Source: Lactifluus volemus
Taxonomy: Eukaryota > Basidiomycota > Agaricomycetes > Russulales > Russulaceae
DNA: 64,000 bases
Reading direction: 5' to 3'
Assembly: GCA_022376515.1 (NCBI GenBank)
Contig: WTXI01000020.1
Span: 310,001 to 374,000, forward strand
Made by a program: the position numbers and the translations under genes. The notes below the pieces were generated by a model, which saw nothing but the letters and a program-made list of their open reading frames with translations, ran no database searches and was not told the origin of the DNA. Below, one piece after another: positions 46,418 through 57,750 of the stretch. The number at the start of each line of letters is the position of its first letter. The stretch's first letter is position 1.

Positions 46418-49400
46418 ATGTCTCGTTCTACTTCGACTAGCAAACAATCCTCACTGGATGCTCTCAACGCAGAAAGCTCAAGGTTACGCTTGCAAATTGC
46501 CTCAGAAATTGACGAGGCAGACGACCCATTGGAATTGTATGACCGTTTCGTCAAGTGGATCTTCGATAAATACCCCCGCGAGCACTTCGCTTCATCCGGC
46601 CTCGTTGAACTACTAGAAGAAGCCACAAGGAGATATAACGGTGACCCAAGCTATAAGAGCGATCTGAGGTACCTCAAGCTCTGGACTCTCTACGCTTCCC
46701 TCGTAGACAAACCAAGCGCGGTGTACAAATTCATACTCACCAACGGGATCGGAACTGTCTACGCACTTCTCTTTGAAGACTACGCCTTGGCACTGGAGAG
46801 AGATGGCCGGTGCGGACATAGTCTCTTCTGTATCGCTCAGCACTCACACCTCCAAAGTTACTCGGCTGCAGATGAAGTGTATCGCGCCGGAATTCAGCGA
46901 AAAGCGCGACCAGTGGAACGTTTGAAGAAACGGTATGACGAATTTCGTCGAAGAACATCGTCAAAGCCACCGAAGCCACCACCTGCTGCACAGGTCGCCC
47001 TTTCCAAGGCGAAAGGCTCTACAGAAGCTGATCTATTGCGCCGACAACCACTCAAGAACTACGAGAATCCTGGCGGAACTGCCCAATCCAAACCCTCCGC
47101 GGCTCCTTCCCATGTTCACCCACCGTCCTCATCGTCTTCTTCTACCTCTCACTCCCATAACCGCTACTCATACATGCTCGCTCCCCCTGCCCCAGGAAAA
47201 CGCCCAGAGAAGCTTCGCCTTCATCTCAATTTGCTGTTCACGGCAGAAGGCGGGGAATATAGTATGCCGGAAGCCCGCGCACGTTCCATGGGTCTCTTGG
47301 GCAAAAAGTGGGGCCACCTCCCCCTTCCGAGTTCTCTCGTGATCCTTCGTCAACAACGCGTGTCAACTTCAACGATGACGGGAGCAAGACCACTCGTAAC
47401 TACACTGCTCGGAAAAGCCTTGCAGGTGCAGAACCGACTGTTACCATCAATACAAAAGCAGCCCTTGCAGATGTCTTCGGCATGTATAACTCTCCTGAGA
47501 AGACCACGCGCATGCCCGGGACCAAGCATGCTCCTGTACGCGCAATCGAACCTGTCTCACCCCTCAGTCTGCTCCCTCAAACTCGGCCAGCTCCGGTCGA
47601 GACAGCTCCAAGTGAGGGCCCATTTTCGCTTCTTTACTATCACCGGCACGCCGCTTACTGCTCTTTCTAGGTTTTACGCCCTTCGTAGATGAAAATACGA
47701 GTCGCAAGGAAAACGCTGCTCCACCTAAGGTTTTCACTTTTTTTCTGCTTTAGAACGGAAAGCTGATGATTCGTGAATAGTTCAAGCCTCTCGTTGACGC
47801 AGATCTTCAAACACGCCCGCCAGCATGCGCACCCACGACCGGGCGCCGCGCATTGGCCTCCAAGATACTGGGACCCCCGCCGCCGCACCTTTGACCCAGG
47901 GCACTGGAGGAGGCTAAATGTTTTCTCTAAGGTTTTCACGCCTGTCGTGAAGGAGGAAGCTAAGCAACCAGAAGGGCAAGTTGTCCAAACGCAGGGAGGA
48001 TAAGCCGAGCGCTCGGAATCTTACATTACTTGATGACGGCCAAGCTCCTTTCAAAGTTTTCAGCCGCCCTCCAGAAAAGGACTCGGTATTCTCAAGACCT
48101 GGTAGCATCGCCCCTTTGGCTGATGACGCTCCCCTTCGCCCGGCTTCAGGTACTCGCGCACCCCTTCGTCAAAAAACGGAGGAAGAAGTCGTGGAAGTGC
48201 CGTCCGAGGATGACGAAGACGAGGACGAAGATCAGGATCAGGACTATCAAGGCGTGTCACCTCACCTTGCTATGGATTACGAAGAAGACAACGGAGATGC
48301 TGAACCGGCCCATAGCACACCATTTGGTGGGCGCTTTGGTCAATTCAATGTCATGACACCGATTACGGAGCGAACGTTAGAATATACTTTCACCGGTCGT
48401 TTCTCTGTTCTAGATGGCGATATCTCAGCTTTGGGCGAAAGGGTGTTCGGGCATCCCGATGCCATAGAGGTTGCTGAGCGGTTAGCGGCAGAAGTCCGAG
48501 GGGATAGTGCATTTGCCGAACGACAGGCAGCCAGTTCCCGAGATGATGGTGCTCTCAAGGGAGACTTGGAGCTGCAGGACGCCACCGCATTAGTGGAGGA
48601 GAAGACCGGGACACTGAATCTTTCTGACGCGCCTTTGGTTGGGTCTACCTTTAAGCCACCGAACCCGTGCAACCCTTCTGACCCTGAAGTTATCTCTACG
48701 CTGCTTTCTCTCCTTCCAGCGGTTCCTGAACATTACAACGTGCCCCGAGACGCTCAACTCCTTGATGGTCTGCAAAAGTTTGCCCGCAAACTGATGAGGA
48801 CCAGCGGAAGTTCTACTGGCCGCTTGTCAAGCCAACGACAAACGTTTCCCCTTCAGCTCGGGGAGAGGCATTTTAGCGTATACGAAAAGCTCGGCGAGGG
48901 TGGTTTCGGGGCTGTATTCGCAACCAAGATTGTTGAGGCAACCGCTGGGGGTCATGACGAGGACGAGGACGAAGACGAAGACGATGATGATGACGAAAAA
49001 TCTCACAGAGTCGCGATCAAGGTTGTCAATCCTTCAAACGCCTGGGAATTCTGCATACTACGCAAGGTTCATGCTGACCTTCCGGAGCGTCTCCGTTCAT
49101 CCGTCATCCACCCGCAAGCGTTGTACACCTACAATGATGAAAGCTTCCTCATCCTCGATCTCTGCACGCAAGGCTCACTACTCGATATCATCAACCGCGC
49201 GGGGAAGGCTGGCGTATCGCAGCAGGGTGCATGCCTCGACGAGCTCCTCGTCATTTTCTTCACCATCGAACTCCTCCGCCTACTCGAGGGTCTACACAAC
49301 ACCGGCATCATCCACGGAGACCTCAAAATCGACAACTGTCTCGTCCGTCTCGAGGACGTCCCATCTTCCTCTTCCTGGGCAGCGCAATACGACCCCTCCG

Positions 49401-49930
49401 GCGCGGACGGCTGGCGCAACAAGGGCATCAAGTTGATCGACTTTGGACGCGCGATCGACACGCGCATGTTCCCTTCGGGCCAAGCGTTCATCGCCGAATG
49501 GGCGACCGACGCCCGAGACTGCGTGGAGATGCGAGAGGGCCGACCGTGGACGTACGAGGCGGACTATTTCGGTCTCGCCGGGATCGTGTATTGCATGCTT
49601 TATGGCAAGTACATCGAAGCTTCTTCCATCGTCCGCGTCACGCCTCCGCCTCGGCAGCAGGCTGAAGGGGGCAAGGGCAGCGGTGGGTTGAGGTATAAAC
49701 TTGCGACCGCGTTCAAGCGGTACTGGCAGACCGATTTATGGACGCGTCTGTTTGACGTTTTGCTCAACCCATGTTTCGTCCGTCCCGATGGCGCCTTGCC
49801 TGTGTCAGACACTCTCGCTCTACTACGGGCCGAGATGGAAGCATGGCTACAAGCAAATTGCAACCGGAGCAGCAACACGCTCAAAGGGTTGTTGAAGAAA
49901 GTCGAACTATCCGTCATCCGAGGCGACTGA
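46418..49930 (+). CDS. BUB1: Spindle checkpoint kinase BUB1 (MadBub type)
   Basis: A kinetochore kinase of the spindle assembly checkpoint. The N-terminal Mad3/Bub1 TPR-like domain (46470-46960) contains DDPLELYDRFVKWIFDKYP and YSAADEVYRAGIQRKARPVE. A disordered middle follows, with FTPFVDE and KEN only a few residues apart (about 47675-47714) and FKPLVDAD in the next exon (about 47780). The C-terminal kinase domain (about 48870-49920) shows GEGGFGAVFATK, the lysine in VAIKVV, IIHGDLKIDNCLV (the HGD form usual in Bub1) and LIDFGRAID, so it looks catalytically competent. An acidic run lies between the glycine loop and the lysine. The kinase part is one long uninterrupted exon. A frame break is near 47305. 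Confidence 0.92.
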
Positions 49931-50238
49931 TACCTTCACATGTACTTACAATAATTATTTCTGTTTTGTTATTTTTTTATTTGCAACACACCACCTTGGG
50001 TAATCGATGGCAGGATACAAAGCGCGGTTGCGGGCGCATCGAATGAAAATGCACAGAAGTCGTAGGTACAGATAGCAAGACAGGAACAAAGTTTAAGCCA
50101 TGCTAGCTAAGAACGATCTGTGCATAACGCCACGCGCGGTTTCCATGCATGCAGCTTCGAGCCTTACGCAGAGAGCGCAGAACCCCCGAGCAAAAAGTAG
50201 AAAAAACAAACAGACAGACAACAGGCGATCTCCTACAA
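49931..50238. other. Convergent 3' spacer
   Basis: About 310 bases between the BUB1 and PBP1 stops. T-rich near 49960. No gene or RNA is supported. Confidence 0.45.
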
Positions 50239-53200
50239 TCATGCGTGGCCGACACCGCCCATGGGTACGGGCGGTGCAGGACCACCGTCGTAACCGTGTG
50301 GCGGGCCACCGGGCGCGCCAGGCGGAGGCATCATCATCGGGTACGGGACAGCTTGAGGAACTATGAGGGGTAATGAATAAATGGTTTTGACTAAGTAAAG
50401 CTGTCTAACGTACGCTGCGGGCTTTGGTGGTAGTATGGATGTGCAGGCGCCGGAATTGGGGTCGGGGGCATGGAGGGACGAGGAGCCGCACCGTTCGGCG
50501 GAGGCGGGTACTGTCCAGGAGGTGGTGCTTGCATGTATGCTCCCGGGGCTGGGCAAAGCAGTGAGGACCTCGGAGTTACCAACAAGGCTGGTAGGAACGT
50601 ACGGGGCATCTGACCCATCTGTGGCGAAGTATACATAGCTGCTGAACGGTGAACTCAGCAGAAGGACATATAACAAGTCAATCACTACTCACCGTTCGGT
50701 GGGGGCATGCTCGGGGGATAGGGCATGGGTTGCATGAACGGTCCTGGAATGTAAGCGCCGGGGGGTGGCGGGGCCATACCAGCAGGCATCATGGGCTGCA
50801 ACATATCAGAACTACTTTCAAGTGAGAACAGCATGTCGACTAACCTGTCCAGGATACCCATATGGGGGATAGGCATACACGTATCCGCGAGGAATTGACT
50901 GATCTTCCTCGTACGGGGGCGGAGGAATTGGTGGCGGCCCAGGTGGGGCAACATGTTGTGATTGTTGCTGCGGAGGCGCTTGAGCTGGCGGGAACATCAC
51001 CATGTAGCGCTTGCCCTGATACGGCCAAATAGCATCTAGCCAAGACAATATCTGATCACTGGAGATAGTGAGGCAAAATCGCAGTACGTACTGACGGCGC
51101 CCGCTTCCGCGACTTTATTGAATTTGAATGGATTGAAATCATCTTTGACATGAACAAGCGTCTTTTTAAGCACGACTTTGCCAAAGAAGGGGTTAGGAGT
51201 AGGCGGTGAGGTCGACGACTGCAAAATAGTTCCATAAAATCAGGCGCCTTGCACGAGCAGAAAGTAATTTCTACATACGCCTTCAGGTTTGGTTTTAGGC
51301 GAGGAGTTTGCCGACGGACCAACAACAGTGTTCGGTGAAGCCTGAAAGTGACAGTCGTCATCGTCAGCCAATGTACTAGAAAAGTAGGAACGAAAGATTA
51401 CGGGGGTAAAAGCTGGGGCTTTTGGATTGGGCCTGTAAGGTGTCGCGTTGACATTTAGCTTGTTCGGGGCGCCATCTGCCTTCGCAGCGTCGGCAGCGTC
51501 GGCAGCCTTAGCAGATTGAGCACTTGCGCCCGACCCAGTGGGCTTTGTCGTGGGCTGCGCTGCAGTATTTGACGGTTGCGATGCCGACTGTGACTTCTTG
51601 CCCTTGAAGGGTGGAATGGGCGGAATGACCATGTTGATCCTGTTGCTCTTATTGGCTGTGGGTGTGGGTACCTTAGCAGCGACGACGGATGGACTGCTAA
51701 CGAGCTTCGAAGAAGTAGAACTTGCGCCTGAGACATTACCAGAAGTGGACGTTATAACCCTATTCGCAGTCGCCGGGGGGGGCTGGTTAACAGCAGGTGC
51801 TACACTCAGCGCTGCAGTGGCACCAATAGCACGAGCTTGCGTAGACACAGCGTCCTTAGTCGATTTATCAATGATGGCACGTTGTTTGTCCTCGTCTTTC
51901 GCGAGAATCTTCACAAGGTCATCTGGAATGGGCTTATTCAACTAGCGGTGGACAGGTCTCAGAGGACAAAAATATAACAGAACCGGTAAATGATAGTCAC
52001 CTTGAAGTTCTGGCTAAACTTGAGTAGATCAGCCATGCGCTTATCCCTCTCGCTCTTTACCAACGCCTGACGCTTTTGAGTCAATCGCTGTTTCTCGTTC
52101 GTCACGAATTCACGGAATGCAGGGAGTGCATCCGCCGGAGGCTGTTGTCATCACAGAAGCGTTCACAAATAGCAACGCCACTCTACGATTGAGAGAAATA
52201 CCTTTTGGGATGCGGAAGGAGCCGGAGAGGGTGCCTTTGATGACGAGGCTGGGGTGGTCGCATCGGATTGAGGCAAGCTAGATCCATCTGGAGCATTAAT
52301 GGACACCTTGGGGACATCGAGTCCCTTAGCACTATCTCCAGTAGATGACGGTGGGACGGCAACAGGCGCGGCAGCGGTAGCGGCTACACCCCCAGGTGGT
52401 GGATTCTTTCGTGCGCCCGGAGGAATGTAAGCATTCGAGCCGCGAACGACCGCGCCATACCTAAGCGTACTCAGTAAATCACTGCCAATCATAAGGTACG
52501 CTACCACGACTTACTTATCCTCCTCATTCATTCCGCTGTCCTCGACGTTGTTCATGATGCGCTCCTCCAGGACATGTGGGTTGCTCGTCGCAGCCTACAA
52601 TTAGTGAGACGTACAGAAGGGTGTGGTGGGTGTCCGAACGTACCCTCATAATCTCGTTTGCCAGAGCCTGCGCTTTCTTTTCTCTCTCGGCAAAATCAGC
52701 AGCAGATCGATCCAGCTTCGTTGTGTACAGCTCCTCGTCAAACCCAGTCTTGACGCCAAACAGCTTCTCGTTAACTGTGAACTGATTCCATCCCCCATGT
52801 CCTGCAGAACCCGTGCCGAATGTGATGTCGTCAGTGTGCGGTCCATGCGTTGGACCGCCGGGTGCAGTTGCGGGTGGCGATGTATCAGCTTGCCAGGCCT
52901 GAAGTTCACGTTCACGGCGTTGAACTTTTTGACCGATGTCGGTATCCGTCTTGAATGCTACAGAATGAATGACATTGGGGGATGATAGGAGCATGAGGTT
53001 GGTAGTACATACAATCCCCGTTCGGAACCTTGGCATCCGCAGGACCGGAAGACCAAGCGTCGATATCAGTTGCAGGAAAAAGAACTGGTCCTTGAGAGGA
53101 GCACCCGGAGCAGAAAGTTCCTTAACATCACGGAGAGTAAGTCCGGAAATGTTTCTCTCTCCTGCAGTGGACGCTATGACACCCTCATAGCGTTTGGCAG

Positions 53201-53946
53201 TCTTGGTCGTAAGCGTGATGGTAGTGCCCTAATCAGATCAACGGAAGTGTGATGCCTATGTGGGAGTGAGCTTGATAAACAGCACGTACAGTAAGGCCAG
53301 CGAGTTGAAGCAACACCCTTTCCTTGCTATCTGCACGCGAGTTCGTATTCGGAGGGGTTGATCCTGAACTGTTGGAATTGGTGGCGACGGGCGACCAAGA
53401 GTCGATGTTCGTAGATGCGATGAAGAACTGGCTCTTGATAGGTACATTAGGGGCATTGAGCTCCTTCACGTCGCGAAGGGTAACACCAGTGGTGTCGCCC
53501 TCGTTTTCAGCAGTGGAAGCGATGATACCTTCGTAGCGTTGTTTGGTGCTCTTGGTAAGGATGGTGATGGTCGTCCCCTTTTGGGAAGTCAACATGGGCA
53601 TGCGACCTTTGGATGAAAGATGATACTTACGGTGAGACCTGCAAGAGTCTGAAGAATTGCTTTGTGATCCTGGCGAGGAGTGGGTGTCGAAGGACCGAGG
53701 GGAGGGAACGAGGTCTGAGCAGTGGTGGCGGGGGTTGGACCATTGGGTAGGCGAGCATTGTTGGGACTGGGAGAGAAGGATGGAGAAGAACGAGCGCCGC
53801 CGCCCCAGGCGGCCGGGCGGCTGAATAGAACGATTAACGGGAAAAGTTGAGGAGAGGACGGAGAGAGAGCAGACTGACCGGTTAGAAGGATTATCGCCAG
53901 GAAAGCCCTTCTTGGTTGGCTTTGGCTGTCGTACTGTTGCAGCCAT
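50239..53946 (-). CDS. PBP1: Ataxin-2 homologue PBP1 with duplicated Sm-like domain
   Basis: PBP1/ataxin-2 is a poly(A)-binding-protein partner that promotes stress granules and controls mRNA stability. The start (53946) reads MAATVRQPKPTKKGF. Two Sm-ATX domains follow: GTTITILTKSTKQRYEGIIA (about 53400-53585) and GTTITLTTKTAKRYEGVIAS (about 53050-53235), each introduced by an intron after LAGLT. The LsmAD domain comes next (WNQFTVNEKLFGVKTGFDEE, about 52780, to MNNVEDSGMNEEDK). A long disordered middle holds YIPPGARKNPPP. The PAM2-like segment is KLNVNATPYRPNPKAPAFTP (about 51410-51460), the expected binding site for the poly(A)-binding protein. The C-terminus is Pro/Gly/Tyr-rich and ends PPVPMGGVGHA. 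About ten introns are present. Confidence 0.9.
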
Positions 53947-55506
53947 GTGATAGATGGACGTATACAGAAATTAGAACAAGTGAAAAGAGGAAAAAACTAA
54001 AGTGAGCGCAAAAATGCGATAGTGGTCAACGAGGAGTGGGAGGGGAGATGGTGGCGAAGGGGCTCGTATGAAGGCGTGCACAGATTTATGAAAAGAGAAT
54101 AACCTGTGAAAGGTAGAGTAGAAACGAGGAGAAAGTGTCGCGGATAAGCGAGAGCGGAATTGCTCGAATCGCAAGCAAAGAAGGTGCAATGTGCAGAGGA
54201 GGCGGTGCCAAACTGCACTCTCATCTCCTCCTCTCAAAACATAGCCATGCCAGTTGGGACCCCGGTAAACGCATACACTTCTCACACTTGCTCTCTACAC
54301 CTCTCCTCCCTCTATATCCTTCTCATCTATACAATTAGAACCCGCCGGTATGTAGAGTAGCATATATTGCGCTTCGTAATAAAAAGTGGCCCGTTCACTC
54401 CTGAAGAGATCAAGAGATGACCATCTTTACCCGGGGTCCCACTTCCTCCGATCCCCGATTACGTGCTGGTGCCCCCTCTCGACTTTCCTCTCCCAAATGA
54501 TGCACTCTTTGCCTTCAAACTCTCAGTTGGTAAGACTTCCTGGAGGCTGTGCATATTTTCTTGACGGTGAGAACCCCTTGGCATGCCCCTTGGAGAACCC
54601 TTCGACATTGGCCCTTCGAGTTACGTTACCCTAATGATGCTCAGAATGCCGCCGCAAATAAGTTGTATGTTGAAACCGGCGATAGAAGCGCACTTCTGTC
54701 ATCTGCATTCGGTATTTTTTTCGTTGATTAGCATGGTCTCAGCAGAGTGTTGCGTTGTAACTGTAACTGTAACTGCACCCAGTTACGGAATTCATAACCC
54801 GCGGCCCTTCGAAATTTGTAACCCCTCGGTCCCCGCGAAAACCACTTGATATCCCGCGCCGCCCGACGTCAAGGAAATACTCTACATATGCCCTCTGGTT
54901 TAGGCCGCAAGCCTAGGGTGCCACTAGCAAGGTTGGTCACACACCTTTTCCCCGCTTATGGTACAGCGCATGTCCTCATTCCAACTTGATTGTGTTGTGT
55001 GTAGTGCCCCCAATTTTGCTGCCAATTTTAGTCCCCGACCTTAGCACGTTAATTTAATTGGTCCATGCGTCTATCTCTATCCTCGTCTCGGTCTGGTATA
55101 TCCGGTAAAGATTGGCACTACCCAGTGTTGATGACGTTGCAACCTGGATACTGCAGCGAGAGATACCGGGCTGATCGGATAGCTAGGGATGTACTTTCCG
55201 TCCCTGGTTTCTCGCTACGCCCGTAACCTGTCATGGTAATATCAGATTACCCACCTCAAGAGCTCAGCTGTGATTATTTTCCTTGGTCTATGTCCTCAAG
55301 CTCCCTCGTTGATACGCAAGCTAAGCGCCTAAATCTCTTTTGCGAGTTGCGGTCCTATTCCCGCGCGTTCACCTACGGAGCACCTGGTCACGTCACCTTC
55401 ATAAGCAATGGCTTGTCAAGCGTAGTCAAGCCTCCATCCCTCCCCCTTCCCCCCTCACATCTTTCAGTGGCGGCCTAACAATCCTCGCCGTGTGAGGGCT
55501 GTGTCA
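53947..55506. other. Gene-poor interval upstream of PBP1
   Basis: About 1.6 kb with only short ORFs of no recognisable family. The first 400 bases upstream of PBP1 are purine-rich on this strand (C/T-rich toward PBP1), as expected for its promoter and leader. Confidence 0.45.
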
Positions 55507-55581
55507 CTCAGAGCATTCTGAAACAATAAACTTTTGTGCTACACGGCATGTAGCGCAAAAGTTATTTCGGAATGCTCTGAG
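55507..55581. repeat. Imperfect hairpin, 75 bases
   Basis: Arms of about 35 bases: CTCAGAGCATTC pairs with GAATGCTCTGAG at the outside, and AACTTTTGTGCTACA pairs with TGTAGCGCAAAAGTT near a small loop. Four or so mismatches. Resembles a fungal microRNA-like precursor or the remains of a small inverted-repeat element. Confidence 0.75.
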
Positions 55582-56236
55582 TAGGGAGATGGTTATGATG
55601 AGATCCTTTGATATATATTATCAATACAAGTATAGGGACGAAGATTCTCACATCTTCATGCCTGGATCTCATAACTATACACCGTACCTGCCTTGACGTT
55701 TGCCGTCTTCCCACATCCATCCGTCTTAAGACCAAACATGTCTGTGTGCTACACCGTTGGGTCGTGATGACGTGCATACCAATTTGATCAACCACAGATG
55801 CGAATATGATGTCAGTATCAAGTGAAAGGCGAGCTGAACCTGCCCGCGTGACGACATGATTCCTCAAATTATAATACAGTGAGTCGTTGATGCTCAACTA
55901 CCCAGTACTCATCCTTGTCAAGGGGGGGGGGGGGGGGAGACCAACGCGTTTGAGGGAGCGTCCTGAATTTAACTTATTCGGACCGTGGCGGCCATTGTTA
56001 CTCGGCACAGGAATCCTACTATAGTATGACCCGCTGCGTACCGTCACTTGTTCACCAAGTGAGGTTCATGGAATTCACCAGCGATCGTATGTTTTGCCAA
56101 ACTTGGGTCATACAATACATTATCAGCCCTGGATTCCTAGTTCATGTTGGAAAATGGCGAATGAAGCCATCGAGGTTCCCCGTGGTCGCTTATCTTTTAT
56201 CTCAGACTTACGTGGTAGTGCTGTATCAGAACCTAG
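55582..56236. other. Intergenic with poly-G run
   Basis: About 650 bases with no supported gene. Contains a 16-base G run at 55922-55937. Confidence 0.45.
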
Positions 56237-56330
56237 CGCAGTCTGGTTTCCAGTAGTACCAAGCTGCGGTAGGTCTAGAACCCAAGGGTCGATGGGCACC
56301 GCAGCTTGGTACTACTGGAAGCCAGACCGC
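56237..56330. repeat. Imperfect hairpin, 94 bases
   Basis: Left arm CAGTAGTACCAAGCTGCGGT (56251-56270) pairs exactly with ACCGCAGCTTGGTACTACTG; the stem continues outward through TCTGG/CCAGA with two or three mismatches. The loop is about 27 bases. Unrelated in sequence to the hairpins at 55507 and 58945. Confidence 0.8.
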
Positions 56331-56709
56331 ATCAGGAAGAAGTCTGCCTGCAATTTCTATTTTCCACGGCACTGGGCGGCAATTATCCGAGCCGGTCCGT
56401 GACTCCGTGTAAGTCGCACACGTGACAGACAGCCGTTGTAACTTACCTTACTAGTAGTACAGTACTAGCATCACTTCAACTTATTGCTTGTGTCTCTCAC
56501 TTTTGCTTTATACCCCACTAAATGGACTACACTGGAATCGACTTCGAGTTCGGAACTGATAAGGATGTTGACAAATGCATCATATGTCAACATACCTATC
56601 TGTATCTTGGCTGTTGGGCTGAGCCTGCCTCCGTGAAGTCTCGAGTGGGCCTTGGGCGACAAGTTGTCGCCTATGACTGTCACGTTTATTCAGTCTGGAC
56701 TGATACTGT

Positions 56710-57750
56710 GTGGTAATAAAGTGTATGCGTTTCCATGGAGCCCCAACACATTTTCTTGCGAGTTGTGCTGCGCACATAGTCGTCTTTCAGTTGTCTCTCC
56801 TGCATCTACACGTGCACATTGCTACCATGCCTGTTACATGCTACTACCCGATGGCTCTATCTGATGGCCTTCCAAAAATCATTCGCCGCTATCACTACCA
56901 ACATGGACCACCTCCGTCAGAGCCTGTCGAATTCATGGGGGCGCTTCGCCGAGGTTTGCGTAGCGCAAACCGACCGAGCCTTTGGGGCAAGTTGAAAAGT
57001 GTTGGATGGCGTATCTTGCGTGGGTTCTATCTTTCTGCGAAAGCGACGATGAACACTAAGGGTCTTAAAGGCAAAATTGACGACTGTCTGGTCGTGTATG
57101 ATGAGCCTCTTCGCCCCAACTTCCCGGTTGCGCCGCCTTCGAGTCCCAAGATTCGTTCGCGGCTACCAGACATTTATATCGTGCCGCCTCAAAGCCCGCA
57201 GTTCAAGCTTAGCCCGTTTCTGCCACAGGTGGAGGACTTCCTTACTGTTCCTTCGCGCATAGCTATCAAGGCACGACGAAGCAATCAGAAACCGCGCCCC
57301 GCCTTGCGCCCGCTTCCAATCCCACCCAGCCCTCCACCGCCGCATGCCACCCCGGCGATCTCATGTTGCTCGTGGGAAAATGGCCCCTCTCCGAAGCCGC
57401 CAAAATCGCAGCTTCAGCTGCCAGTCTCAGACTCCATCGACGATGATATTGCTGCGGCGATCCTCTATACCGGCACCATTCCCTTCCTGTTTCCGTCGGA
57501 CGCCGAGAGCATCAATCATCAGGGCGCGGATGAACCACAACAACCGAACTCGTCTGACACGACCGACGATAATGGGATGCCACAGCTGGCCAGTGCGATG
57601 ACACTGGGCAACACCCAGACCCAGGAGATACGTGACGTCGCTGAAGACTCAGAGTTCCTGGAGGAGCTTGGCTTGAACACGCAAACTTTCCGCGCGCTTC
57701 TTGACGGCGTGGAGATCCAATGGGGTGCAGATCACGCCGGCCAGGATTAA
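56710..57750 (+). CDS. Orphan proline-rich protein
   Basis: A long open frame with no recognised domain. The likely start is the ATG at 56827 (MPVTCYYPMALSDGLP); the frame is open from 56710. An N-terminal basic part reads MGALRRGLRSANRPSLWGKL and GWRILRGFYLSAKATMNTKG. A Pro-rich middle (LPIPPSPPPPHATP) and an acidic C-terminal part (DSEFLEELGLNTQTFRALLD) follow, stop 57750. Composition changes in an orderly way, which favours a real gene, probably of a fast-evolving or lineage-restricted kind. Further exons on the right are possible. Confidence 0.5.
   Translation: MVIKCMRFHGAPTHFLASCAAHIVVFQLSLLHLHVHIATMPVTCYYPMALSDGLPKIIRRYHYQHGPPPSEPVEFMGALRRGLRSANRPSLWGKLKSVGWRILRGFYLSAKATMNTKGLKGKIDDCLVVYDEPLRPNFPVAPPSSPKIRSRLPDIYIVPPQSPQFKLSPFLPQVEDFLTVPSRIAIKARRSNQKPRPALRPLPIPPSPPPPHATPAISCCSWENGPSPKPPKSQLQLPVSDSIDDDIAAAILYTGTIPFLFPSDAESINHQGADEPQQPNSSDTTDDNGMPQLASAMTLGNTQTQEIRDVAEDSEFLEELGLNTQTFRALLDGVEIQWGADHAGQD

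Noticed and set aside
56930..56950. Small perfect palindrome GGTTTGCG/CGCAAACC
   Set aside because: Eight-base arms inside a coding frame occur by chance at this window size.
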